DNA from: Emticicia sp965283955
Lineage (GTDB): Bacteria; Bacteroidota; Bacteroidia; Cytophagales; Spirosomataceae
DNA: 64,000 nucleotides
Direction: 5' to 3'
Assembly (NCBI GenBank): GCA_965283955.1
Contig: CBDIQW010000001.1
Coordinates: 2,852,001 to 2,916,000 of the forward strand
Shown here: positions 54,059 to 61,867 of the stretch, piece by piece
How the letters are laid out: each line of letters opens with the position of its first letter
Position numbering within the stretch: the stretch's first letter is position 1
Program-made: the position numbers and the translations under genes
Notes under the pieces: model-generated
What the model was told of the DNA's origin: nothing
Database searches by the model: none
Seen by the model: the letters and a program-made list of their open reading frames with translations, nothing else

Positions 54059-55456
54059 ATGAAAAACGCTCTATTTCTACTCTTTCTGATAAACTTTACG
54101 GCTTTTTCGCAGCAACCTTCGCCCGATTCTCTCCGAAAAGATATTGAGCGAAGCCTACACTATTTAGCTCAAAACCAAACTACCCAAACCATCGAAGGCC
54201 AACAGTATGCAGGCGAATGGATAGCCTATATGCAGATGAAAGGCTTTTTTTTCTTGCTTGGAACTAAGAACCGTTACCGAGACTCTAACTGCTTCACGAT
54301 GGCAGGAATCCATAATGTTTTGGCCGAAATGTATTTGGCAGATACGAGTCAAAAGCATATTTTGCCCATGTTGCAGAAGGTTTACCCCGAAATTCTGAGT
54401 TACGGTACTCCTACGTCACTCGGTTATGAATTTAATTTTTGGAAGAAACTGCCACCTCGCCGAGATTTACGTTGGGGAAAAGAACCGAATCCTGTTCCGT
54501 TGGTTAGGCGACCAACAACTTTCAACCTCGAAGAACGCTTCATCAATAATGCAGCCAATGTAGCCAACGATGCCGATGATACAGCCCTCGGAAATCTGGC
54601 GATTTGGTATCACCAAAAGATTTTTGCTAAAAAAGACTCTATAAATTCCATAAAATACAGCATTTTCGACCAATTTCTTGATAAAAATCGGCAGAACCGA
54701 CATTGGTACAATTACCTATATCATGGTTTCAAGAAATCGGGGGCGTATATGACTTGGCTCGCTCAAGAATCAACTTATGAAAATTGGCGTTTTCATAAAA
54801 CCGTTTTCAATAATTTGATTTTCTTTCTTCCGTTTAGCGTATGTTACCCGCACCCGTATGTACCATACATTCCGTGGGGAACAAATGATGTGGACGTAGT
54901 GGTAAATGCCAATGTACTTACTTATCTAACAAAAAAAGGTTCGCTCAATAATAGCAAAGGCAGCAAAGCCGCTCACCAACTCATCGAAAAACACACCAAG
55001 CGTGGCCGTTGGAACAGAATGGGCATTTATTACCCCAATCGTTATCATTTTCATTTTGCGGTTGGGCGAGCCTTAGCGGCGGGAGATAAGGCTTTGAAAA
55101 ACTCCGCAAAGTTGCTATTAAATCACTTACAAAAAAGCCAAAAGCCCGACGGAAGCTACGAAAGTTGGAAGCACGTAAATAAGCGAGATGTCTTACAATC
55201 AAGTACTTATGCCTTACTGGCAATGCTTTATCTGAAAGAATCTGGTTTGGATGTTCCGCAGGAGTCAATCAATCGAGCCATTGCATTTATAGATTCTCAA
55301 AAGAAAATCGAGCAAAACCTGGCCTATTGGACAGGCGGTGTTTTCTTTTCGGGTGGAACGGTTGTTAGGAATATTCTCTATTTTACTTCTGATGCCTATA
55401 CGACTGCTTTGGTAGCAATGGCTTATCAGAAATATCTAAAGCAAATTAGGGGTTGA
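54059..55456 (+). CDS. Exported alpha/alpha-toroid-like protein with a DxDD motif
   Basis: 465 residues with signal peptide (LFLLFLINFTAFSQ). Features recall the prenyltransferase/squalene-cyclase toroid: several helical repeats with small-residue turns, NDADDTALGNLAIWYH where Asp171, Asp173 and Asp174 form a DxDD-like motif, WGTNDVDVVVNANVLTYL, and C-terminal QKPDGSYESWKHVNKRDVLQ and SSTYALLAMLYLKESG. The motif is that of class II cyclases, but a periplasmic cyclase would be unusual, so a different activity or a binding role is possible. I do not assign a function. No operon partners. Confidence 0.6.
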   Translation: MKNALFLLFLINFTAFSQQPSPDSLRKDIERSLHYLAQNQTTQTIEGQQYAGEWIAYMQMKGFFFLLGTKNRYRDSNCFTMAGIHNVLAEMYLADTSQKHILPMLQKVYPEILSYGTPTSLGYEFNFWKKLPPRRDLRWGKEPNPVPLVRRPTTFNLEERFINNAANVANDADDTALGNLAIWYHQKIFAKKDSINSIKYSIFDQFLDKNRQNRHWYNYLYHGFKKSGAYMTWLAQESTYENWRFHKTVFNNLIFFLPFSVCYPHPYVPYIPWGTNDVDVVVNANVLTYLTKKGSLNNSKGSKAAHQLIEKHTKRGRWNRMGIYYPNRYHFHFAVGRALAAGDKALKNSAKLLLNHLQKSQKPDGSYESWKHVNKRDVLQSSTYALLAMLYLKESGLDVPQESINRAIAFIDSQKKIEQNLAYWTGGVFFSGGTVVRNILYFTSDAYTTALVAMAYQKYLKQIRG

Positions 55457-55549
55457 AAAATTGGGGTAACAGTTTGTAAAGTGTTCAAATCTATTCGTTC
55501 ATTGCAAAATTGAGTATAAAAGATTATTTTTAGTGAAAATTTCAGACAA

Positions 55550-55783
55550 ATGGCAGCACAAACAATCAATAGTCCGCTGAGTGAAAGCCAATTATATATG
55601 CTCAGACTCATGGCGAATATCGAAGAAGATGATTTGGTAGAGATAAAAAAACTCGTGCGTAAGTATTTAGCTCAAAAACTAACTAAACAAGCTGATGCAG
55701 TATGGGAACAAAATGGATGGACTGCAACCGATGAAGAACAAATACTAAATTCGCATTTAAGAACTTCCTATAAAAACCCATGA
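55550..55783 (+). CDS. Antitoxin of a PIN-type toxin-antitoxin module (copy 2)
   Basis: 77 residues, NSPLSESQLYMLRLMANIEEDDLVEIKKLVRKYLAQKLTK in pattern; acidic C-terminal half with AVWEQNGWTATDEEQ. Paralogous to 16660-16881 and, like it, overlaps the PIN gene by four bases. Start ATG 55550. Presumably binds and neutralises the PIN nuclease. Confidence 0.7.
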   Translation: MAAQTINSPLSESQLYMLRLMANIEEDDLVEIKKLVRKYLAQKLTKQADAVWEQNGWTATDEEQILNSHLRTSYKNP

Positions 55784-56177
55784 AGATTGTTTTAGATACT
55801 AATATTCTACTAACAATCATTTCGAGCAAATCAGCAAATCGAGTGATTTTTGATTATTTCTTGGAAGAAAAATATACACTTTGCTTTTCAAATGAAATAT
55901 TGGAAGAATATGCCGAAATAGTTGGCAATAAAATGGGAGCTGATGTAGCACAAACATTAGTCGAATTGAACCCAATGTAGAGTATATTACTCGATATTTT
56001 GCTTGGAATTTGATACAAGCTGACCCAGACGACAATAAATTTGTTGACTGTGCCATTGCTTGCAATGCTACATATTTAGTAAGTCAAGACCGTCATTTTG
56101 ATATTCTAAAACAGATTCCCTTCCCCAAAATTCAAGTTTTAAAAGTAGAAGAGTTTTTGAAAGTTTTAATTTCATAA
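55780..56177 (+). CDS. PIN-domain toxin (copy 2), frame broken at ~55971
   Basis: Start MKIVLDTNILLTIISSKSA with the first PIN Asp; LEEYAEIVGNKM carries the second acidic residue. The first frame stops at 55980 after VELNPM; adding one C to CCC at 55971-55973 gives VELNPNVEYITRYFAWNL and continues through QADPDDNKFVDCAIACNATY (acidic active-site cluster) and HFDILKQIPFPKIQVLKVEE to the TAA at 56175-56177. About 132 residues. Unlike copy 1, the only lesion is a homopolymer indel, so the gene is probably intact in the organism. Confidence 0.75.
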
Positions 56178-56308
56178 ACCTTGTAGAATTAATAGGCAAA
56201 ATGTCCGTGTGGTAAATCCTTCTTCACTCGCATTGAATCTTTCATAAATTGTATTTCTCCCCAAATTAAGATAAATTCGGGCATTATATTCATCTTCATT
56301 CTTTACCC

Positions 56309-57861
56309 ATGAAAAAAATCCTATTTGTCTTTATCATTTTATCATCAAGCATTTTTTCGAGCAATGCCCAAACCATTACTTCGGCCGAAATTGATGCCTT
56401 GGTTGAGCGAACACTAAAAACTTTTGATGTGCCAGGTATTGCCGTGGCCGTTATTAAAGATGACAAAGTAATTCATGCCAAAGGTTATGGCGTTCGTTCA
56501 CTAAAAACTCAGCAAAAAGTAGATGAAAATACGCTTTTTGGTGTAGCTTCCAATAGTAAAGCCTACACCGCCGCTGCTTTGGGAATGTTGGTTGACGAGA
56601 AAAAATCAAGTGGGACACCAAAGTAACTGACATCATTCCTGAATTTAAGTTATACAATCCTTACGTAACCGAAGAGTTTACTATCAGAGATTTGCTTTGT
56701 CATCGTAGCGGAATGGGCTTAGGTGCAGGCGATTTGATGATGTTTCCCGATTCCAGTAATTTCACTAAGACTGATATTATTCATAATCTTCGCTACTTAA
56801 AACCTGTTTCAAGCTTCCGTTCAAAGTACGATTATGATAATAACCTCTACATCGTAGCGGGCGAAGTTGTGGCTCGTGTATCGGGGATTTCGTGGGAGGA
56901 TTTTGTTGAAAAACGCATCATGCAACCACTCGGTATGACCAAAACAGCGGCCTCGATAAGCCGATTGAAAGACAAATCGAATATTATTTCTCCGCACGCT
57001 CCAGTAAACGGAAAAGTACAAGCCATTGATATTGATTGGAGCGAAACCGCCAATGCTGCGGGTGGAATTTGCAGCAGTGTTTCGGACATGAGTAAGTGGG
57101 TGATTGCCCAAATAAATGGTGGAAAATATGGCGATGGTTCAAAAAGACTTTTCAGCCAAGAAGTTCACGAAGAAATGTGGACACCACAAACGATTATCCC
57201 TGTTCGTGGCCCAACGGCTTATAATACACACTTTTCGGCTTACGGTTTAGGTTGGTTTCTGAGCGATGTAAAAGGTTACAAGCAAGCTACCCACACAGGC
57301 GGCTTGGCTGGTGTAGTAACTCAAATAACAATTTTACCAGAATTAAAGCTCGGAATCATTGTTTTCACCAACCAACAAGTCGGTGCGGCTTTTACAGCCA
57401 TTACAAATACGATTAAAGATAGCTATTTAGGAATGCCCAAAGTTGACCGTGTGGCCGAATATCACGCTCGTGTGGTAGCGGGTAATGAAAATGCCAAGAA
57501 AATCACGGATGAAATCTGGTCAACTATTGATGCTCAACAAAAGAATAACTCAAAAATCGACCTCAATCAATTTGTTGGTACATACAAAGATGCGTGGTTT
57601 GGTGATGTGACTATTTCGCTAAAAAATGGTAAATTGATGTTTGCATCAAAGCGTTCACCAAAAATTTCGGGCGAAATGCTTTATTACAAAGGCAATACGT
57701 TTGTGGCAAAATGGAACGACAGAAGCCTCGATGCAGATGCCTATGTAAAATTTAATTTAGATACCGAAGGCAAAGCCGCAGGAATGACCATGGAAGCAAT
57801 TTCGCCATTGACTGATTTTAGCTTCGATTTTCAAGATTTAGAGTTTCATATAGTCAAATAA
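56309..57861 (+). CDS. Serine hydrolase, class C beta-lactamase/DD-peptidase-like, frame broken at ~56600
   Basis: About 518 residues restored, with signal peptide (FVFIILSSSIFSSNAQ). SxxK motif is Ser81-Lys84 (FGVASNSKAYTAAALG), the YxN motif is in SKYDYDNNLYIVAGEV, and a DUF3471-like C-terminal domain follows, FVGTYKDAWFGDVTISLKNG. The first frame ends SSGTPK; one more A in the A6 run at 56600-56605 gives DEKKIKWDTKVTDIIPEFKL. Members cleave peptides or esters in the periplasm; beta-lactam resistance should not be assumed. Stands alone between the PIN module and an SDR gene. Confidence 0.88.
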
Positions 57862-57910
57862 ATTTCATAAAACAGCAATAATTCAACCTCAAACATCCAT
57901 TTTAAAACAA

Positions 57911-58693
57911 ATGAATCTTAATTTAAGCGACAAAGTAATTATCGTAACTGGTGGGGCAAAAGGCATCGGAGAAGGAATCGTGAGAGTGTTGGCAAGCGAA
58001 GGAGCAATTCCTGTAATCGTTGGCCGCAACGAAGCAGATAACTTAAAATTAGTTAACGAAATAATTGCTCTAGGTCAAAAATGCGAGCAAGTTATGGCCG
58101 AACTTTCGCAGCCAAGTGAATGTGAAAAAGCCATTGCCGAAATCAATCAAAAATTTGGCAGAATTGATGGCGTAGTAAATAATGCAGGTGTAAATGATGG
58201 TGTCGGACTCGAAAATGGTAATTATGAACGATTTATAGAATCTTTGCATAAAAACTTAGTGCATTATTACCTGATCGTTCAGCACGCTTTGCCAGCTTTG
58301 AAAGCCTCAAAAGGTTCGATTGTAAATATTGGTTCAAAAACTGCCGAAACTGGCCAAGGAGGCACATCAGCATACGCAGCAGCCAATGGAGGTAGAAATG
58401 CTCTCACCCGTGAGTGGGCCGTTGAATTATTGAAATATGGCATCAGGGTAAATTCTTTGATTGTGGCCGAATGTTATACGCCTCTCTATGAAAAGTGGGT
58501 ACAAACATTGCCAAATCCAGCCGAAACGTTGGAAAAAATCAATTCAAAAATTCCGTTGGGAAACAGAATGACAACCGCCGAAGAAATCGCTAATATGGTA
58601 GTTTTCTTACTTTCTGACAAATCAAGCCACACAACTGGCCAACTGATTCACGTTGATGGTGGTTATGTGCATTTAGATAGAGCTTTGTTGTAA
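57911..58693 (+). CDS. SDR oxidoreductase, L-fucose-dehydrogenase-like, catalytic Lys replaced by Asn
   Basis: 260 residues with the Rossmann motif TGGAKGIGEG (13-22), NNAG at 90-93, catalytic Ser142 (NIGSKTA) and Tyr155. The usual YxxxK reads YAAAN (Asn159) in the sequence SAYAAANGGRNALTREWAVE, codon AAT. The block VAECYTPLYEKWVQTL and DGGYVHLDRALL resemble L-fucose dehydrogenases of Bacteroidota. Loss of the lysine that lowers the tyrosine pKa would normally impair activity, unless this subgroup works with Asn. Possibly linked to the sugar-acid enzymes elsewhere in the window; not in an operon. Confidence 0.8.
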   Translation: MNLNLSDKVIIVTGGAKGIGEGIVRVLASEGAIPVIVGRNEADNLKLVNEIIALGQKCEQVMAELSQPSECEKAIAEINQKFGRIDGVVNNAGVNDGVGLENGNYERFIESLHKNLVHYYLIVQHALPALKASKGSIVNIGSKTAETGQGGTSAYAAANGGRNALTREWAVELLKYGIRVNSLIVAECYTPLYEKWVQTLPNPAETLEKINSKIPLGNRMTTAEEIANMVVFLLSDKSSHTTGQLIHVDGGYVHLDRALL

Positions 58694-58721
58694 AAAACAG
58701 AAAATAGCTTCACTTTAATTT

Positions 58722-58754
58722 AACGTCGGCATGGCTCGAAGCCATGCTGACGTT
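58722..58754. repeat. Hairpin repeat of the AACGTCGGCA family, copy 2
   Basis: AACGTCGGCATGGCT (58722-58736) pairs with AGCCATGCTGACGTT (58740-58754), one G-U, loop CGA. Shares AACGTCGGCA/TG(C)CGACGTT with 53106-53150. Confidence 0.65.
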
Positions 58755-58773
58755 TTGGTTCTGGGCAAAAAAT

Positions 58774-58806
58774 AAAGGCTCAGTAGAAAAATCTACCGAG
58801 CCTTTT
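58774..58806. terminator. Bidirectional terminator between the SDR and the GMC operon
   Basis: AAAGGCTC and GTAGA pair with TCTAC and GAGCCTTT around a 4-base loop, with T4 at the end, between convergent genes. Confidence 0.75.
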
Positions 58807-58808
58807 AA

Positions 58809-58842
58809 ACTGTCGTCAATTGACTATCGACCGTTGACTAAA
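58809..58842. repeat. Interspersed repeat of the ATCGAC/GTCGAT family
   Basis: ACTGTCGTCAATTGACTATC then GACCGTTGACTAA; inverted copy at 18417-18450, expanded relative in the coding region at 43334-43392. Confidence 0.55.
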
Positions 58843-58845
58843 AAA

Positions 58846-59481
58846 TCAATCTTTTTTGTCATAAAGAGGGTCATACTTCAAGCCGTATTTATCCAATACA
58901 TCTTGTGGCACACCATCCCATTGATTCGGGCGATTTCCTACATAACCCAATACTTCAAAACCTGTTTGTGTTGTGAAATAACCCGATACAGTTAGGTTTC
59001 TCATTTGTGTAAAAAACGCTGCACCTTGTGTATATTCTGGTTTTACATCATTCGGGTAAGCAATTTCATCAACAATCTGAATTCGTTCTTTTGCCGAACA
59101 CAAAGAAAAAACCTTACCAAATTGCTTCAAGCAAACATTATCCAACCATTTTAAACCACCACGAAGTGGAGTCTGATACCCTGGCTGGTCTTTTGCCATA
59201 AATTCTATGTAAGCAGGCACGCCTACTTGCGTAGCACTTCCAGACTTCCCATCAGCAGGCATAATAATATCACATAAGATACCGATGGTTGTCAGTTCGG
59301 CAGCCGTGAAAAACTTCTCGGCCATCAATTTTTTATCACGCTCAATTTCTTCGGCTACACGAGCAGGCGTGGTCTTAAAAGGCTTCGGGTCTGGAGCTGC
59401 TGCTACCAAATCGGTAGTGGGCAAAGCGGCCATTCCGAAAGTACCTAAAGATATTGCTTTTAATGTATCTCTACGTTTCAT
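58846..59481 (-). CDS. Gluconate 2-dehydrogenase subunit 3 family protein
   Basis: 211 residues with a twin-arginine-like signal, MKRRDTLKAISLGTFGMAAL, then KFFTAAELTTIGILCDIIMP and the middle LRGGLKWLDNVCLKQFGK; C-terminal GYVGNRPNQWDGVPQDVLDK. Members form the small subunit of membrane-associated sugar/gluconate dehydrogenases and help export the large flavoprotein. It follows the GMC gene by 24 bases on the same strand, so the pair encodes one complex. No cytochrome c subunit is adjacent. Confidence 0.88.
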   Translation of the reverse strand: MKRRDTLKAISLGTFGMAALPTTDLVAAAPDPKPFKTTPARVAEEIERDKKLMAEKFFTAAELTTIGILCDIIMPADGKSGSATQVGVPAYIEFMAKDQPGYQTPLRGGLKWLDNVCLKQFGKVFSLCSAKERIQIVDEIAYPNDVKPEYTQGAAFFTQMRNLTVSGYFTTQTGFEVLGYVGNRPNQWDGVPQDVLDKYGLKYDPLYDKKD

Positions 59482-59505
59482 GTTTTTTCTTGAAATTAAA
59501 AAGTC

Positions 59506-61254
59506 TTACAAATTCTTAGCTTTTACTTGGTCGATGATGTAATCTGAAGTACGCCACGAACTTGCCAAGATTGTCCAAGTAACGTTTTTATCACCTTGCG
59601 AAACAAACGGAGCTGCATCAACCACAAATAAGTTTTTCACATCGTGTGCTTGTTGCCATTTGTTCAATGCCGATTTTTTAGGGTCATTACCCATACGAAC
59701 CGTTCCAACTTCGTGGATGATTTCTCCTGGTTGTGCTAAGCCATAATTAGTACTCGCATCTGGTTTCTTTCCTAAAGCAATACCGCCTAATTCGTGGATA
59801 ATCTGCTCGAACGTATCCTGCATGTGTTTAGCTTGCTTGATTTCGTTTTCGCTCCATTTGTAATTATAGCGAAGCGTTGGAATACCGTATTTATCAACAT
59901 TATTTGGGTCGATTTCACAATAGTTTGACTCCAACGGAATAGGTTCTCCACGACCAGCCATGCCGATATACGCACCGTATGTACGAATTACGTCTTCTTT
60001 CAAAGCTGCACCGTAGCCACCTGCACGTTTTTTATTACCATTTTTATCGGTGTAAAGTCCGTTTACACGCTCAATTCCACCACCAAATCCACCGCCTGGC
60101 ATTCCCATACCACCACCATATTCGATGTGATAACCACGAGGGAAGTCGAGTTTTTTGTTATCCAACCACCACGGTGTAAATACGTGCATACCACCAACAC
60201 CGTCTTCATTATAGCGTTTTCTATCCATTAAGGCAGGAATAAATGCCGAACGGCTCGCACCAGTCGAGTCATTGAGGTATTTACCCACAACTCCACTATC
60301 GTTGGCCAATCCTTTTTGGAATCTTGAAGATTTTGAGTTTAAAAGAATACGGGTAGTTTCGCAAGTACTGGCAGCCAAAACCACAATTTTACCTTTGATG
60401 GTGTATTCTTTCAAATCCATTTTATTGACATACGAAACACCCGTTGTTAGACCTGTGTTTGCATCGGTCAATACTTCACGCACCATTGCGTTGTTTATCA
60501 AAGTCAAGTTACCTGTTTTTGCCGCAGGAATACACAACACTGATGAAGCCGAGAAGTCAGCATAAGCTTGACAAGCACGACCGCATTGACCGCAATAGAA
60601 ACACGAACCACGAGAATCGTTGATTGGCTTCGTAAGCATGGCCATACGAGAAGGAATGACAGGAATTCCGATACCAGTAGCCGCTTTTTTAAGCATTAAT
60701 TCGTGCAAACGTGGTTTTGGCGGGGGTAAAAAATGACCATCTGGCTCGTTTCGGATACCTTCTTTTGTACCGAAAAGGCCAATCATTTTATCAACTTTAT
60801 CGTAATACGGAGCGAGGTCTTCGTAGTCGATTGGCCAGTCGTCACCAATACCAGTCAAAGAGCCTCTTTTGAAATCATCTGGACCAAAACGCATCGAAAT
60901 ACGTCCCCAGTGATTGGTACGTCCACCCAACATTCTTGAACGAAACCAACGGAATTGCGTACCTTGAGCGGCCGTATATGGCTCGCCTTCAATGTCCCAG
61001 CCTCCCCAAGCAGCATCAAAATCTCCAAACGGACGATGGCGAGTACTTGCTCCACGACGAGGCGATTCCCAAGGGTTTTTCATTTGGGTAATGTACTTTG
61101 GGTCAGCGGGGTCGAAGTAGCCACCAGCTTCCAACAAACAAACTTTAGCACCAGCTTTTGCGAGTTGATACGCTGCCATACCACCACCAGCTCCCGAGCC
61201 AACAATGACAACATCATAGACTTTTGCTTGCTCTTTAATCTCGAATAAGTTCAT
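59506..61254 (-). CDS. GMC-family oxidoreductase (sugar/gluconate dehydrogenase large subunit-like)
   Basis: 582 residues. FAD motif VYDVVIVGSGAGGGMAAYQL at the N-terminus, GGRTNHWGRISMRF in the FAD-linked region, a cysteine cluster SCFYCGQCGRACQAYADFSA (Cys-rich, unusual for plain GMC but common in this group) and the C-terminal active-site block GEIIHEVGTVRMGNDPKKSA with FVVDAAPFVSQGDKNVTWTI. Without its own signal peptide it probably travels with the Tat-exported subunit 3 encoded downstream. Likely oxidises a sugar or polyol in the periplasm and passes electrons to the respiratory chain; substrate unknown. Confidence 0.9.
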   Translation of the reverse strand: MNLFEIKEQAKVYDVVIVGSGAGGGMAAYQLAKAGAKVCLLEAGGYFDPADPKYITQMKNPWESPRRGASTRHRPFGDFDAAWGGWDIEGEPYTAAQGTQFRWFRSRMLGGRTNHWGRISMRFGPDDFKRGSLTGIGDDWPIDYEDLAPYYDKVDKMIGLFGTKEGIRNEPDGHFLPPPKPRLHELMLKKAATGIGIPVIPSRMAMLTKPINDSRGSCFYCGQCGRACQAYADFSASSVLCIPAAKTGNLTLINNAMVREVLTDANTGLTTGVSYVNKMDLKEYTIKGKIVVLAASTCETTRILLNSKSSRFQKGLANDSGVVGKYLNDSTGASRSAFIPALMDRKRYNEDGVGGMHVFTPWWLDNKKLDFPRGYHIEYGGGMGMPGGGFGGGIERVNGLYTDKNGNKKRAGGYGAALKEDVIRTYGAYIGMAGRGEPIPLESNYCEIDPNNVDKYGIPTLRYNYKWSENEIKQAKHMQDTFEQIIHELGGIALGKKPDASTNYGLAQPGEIIHEVGTVRMGNDPKKSALNKWQQAHDVKNLFVVDAAPFVSQGDKNVTWTILASSWRTSDYIIDQVKAKNL

Positions 61255-61388
61255 TTTTTATTAGGGATGAAATAGAAATTAATTGCTTTTAGAATCAAAC
61301 TACTAAAATAGAAATTTTTATTTTTATTTTGCTAAGAAGTACACATTTTATTTTTAAAAAAATTTAATTTATACAATATAGATATTAA

Positions 61389-61411
61389 AAAAGGCTCAGT
61401 TTGAGCCTTTT
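61389..61411. terminator. Terminator-like hairpin upstream of the GMC gene / after the OB-fold gene
   Basis: AAAAGGCTCA and TGAGCCTTTT around GTT. On the minus strand it follows the OB-fold gene (stop at 61462). Confidence 0.7.
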
Positions 61412-61414
61412 CTG

Positions 61415-61465
61415 GTAGAGCAATTTAGAAAATTGCTCTCAACACAATTTGGAAAATTGTGCTAC
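61415..61465. repeat. Double hairpin repeat of the AATTGTGCTAC family
   Basis: GTAGAGCAATTT/AAATTGCTCT and ACACAATTT/AAATTGTGCTAC lie side by side; the outer GTAG and CTAC also pair. The right end overlaps the stop of the OB-fold gene. Related hairpin at 44879-44900. Confidence 0.6.
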
Positions 61466-61821
61466 TCTATGATAGTTAAATTAGCTTCACTTTCGAGCTT
61501 TATTTGTGGTTTTTCTTTATAAATACTCACAACTCCCTTTACTTTCATTGATTTTCCTTGCAAAGCAGCCTCTGAGAATTTTCCTTTTGAGATTACTTCA
61601 CCTTCAACAACCACGGTTACATCATTACTTGGGTGGGGTTTATCTATGTTCAATAAAAGCATATCGCCCGTTGGTCTTTGGAAAAGTCTTGCACCAGCAA
61701 CTTTGCCAGTTAAGAAAACTTCTTTACCCACAAAATCTTTGGCTTGTGAAGCCGTAATGGTTTCTTGCGAAAAAGCGGTGAAACCAATGCAAACAAATAA
61801 TACCAGCAATAGATTTTTCAT
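61462..61821 (-). CDS. Small exported OB-fold-like protein
   Basis: 119 residues with signal peptide (NLLLVLFVCIGFTAFSQ). The mature part TASQAKDFVGKEVFLTGKVA followed by FQRPTGDMLLLNIDKPHPSN, VTVVVEGEVISKGKFSEAAL and KSMKVKGVVSIYKEKPQIKL has the strand order of periplasmic OB-fold proteins of the nucleic-acid-binding-like type. Ligand unknown. Upstream is the acyl-CoA dehydrogenase gene on the same strand, 46 bases away; co-transcription is possible. Confidence 0.7.
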   Translation of the reverse strand: MKNLLLVLFVCIGFTAFSQETITASQAKDFVGKEVFLTGKVAGARLFQRPTGDMLLLNIDKPHPSNDVTVVVEGEVISKGKFSEAALQGKSMKVKGVVSIYKEKPQIKLESEANLTIIE

Positions 61822-61867
61822 AGTGATTTTTTGAAAATGACTTAAATGTAATGTTTATACAAAGCTA

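Noticed and set aside
56309..57861. Beta-lactamase resistance gene
   Set aside because: SxxK and YxN motifs with a DUF3471-like tail are common in periplasmic esterases and peptidases; nothing specific to antibiotic hydrolysis is seen.
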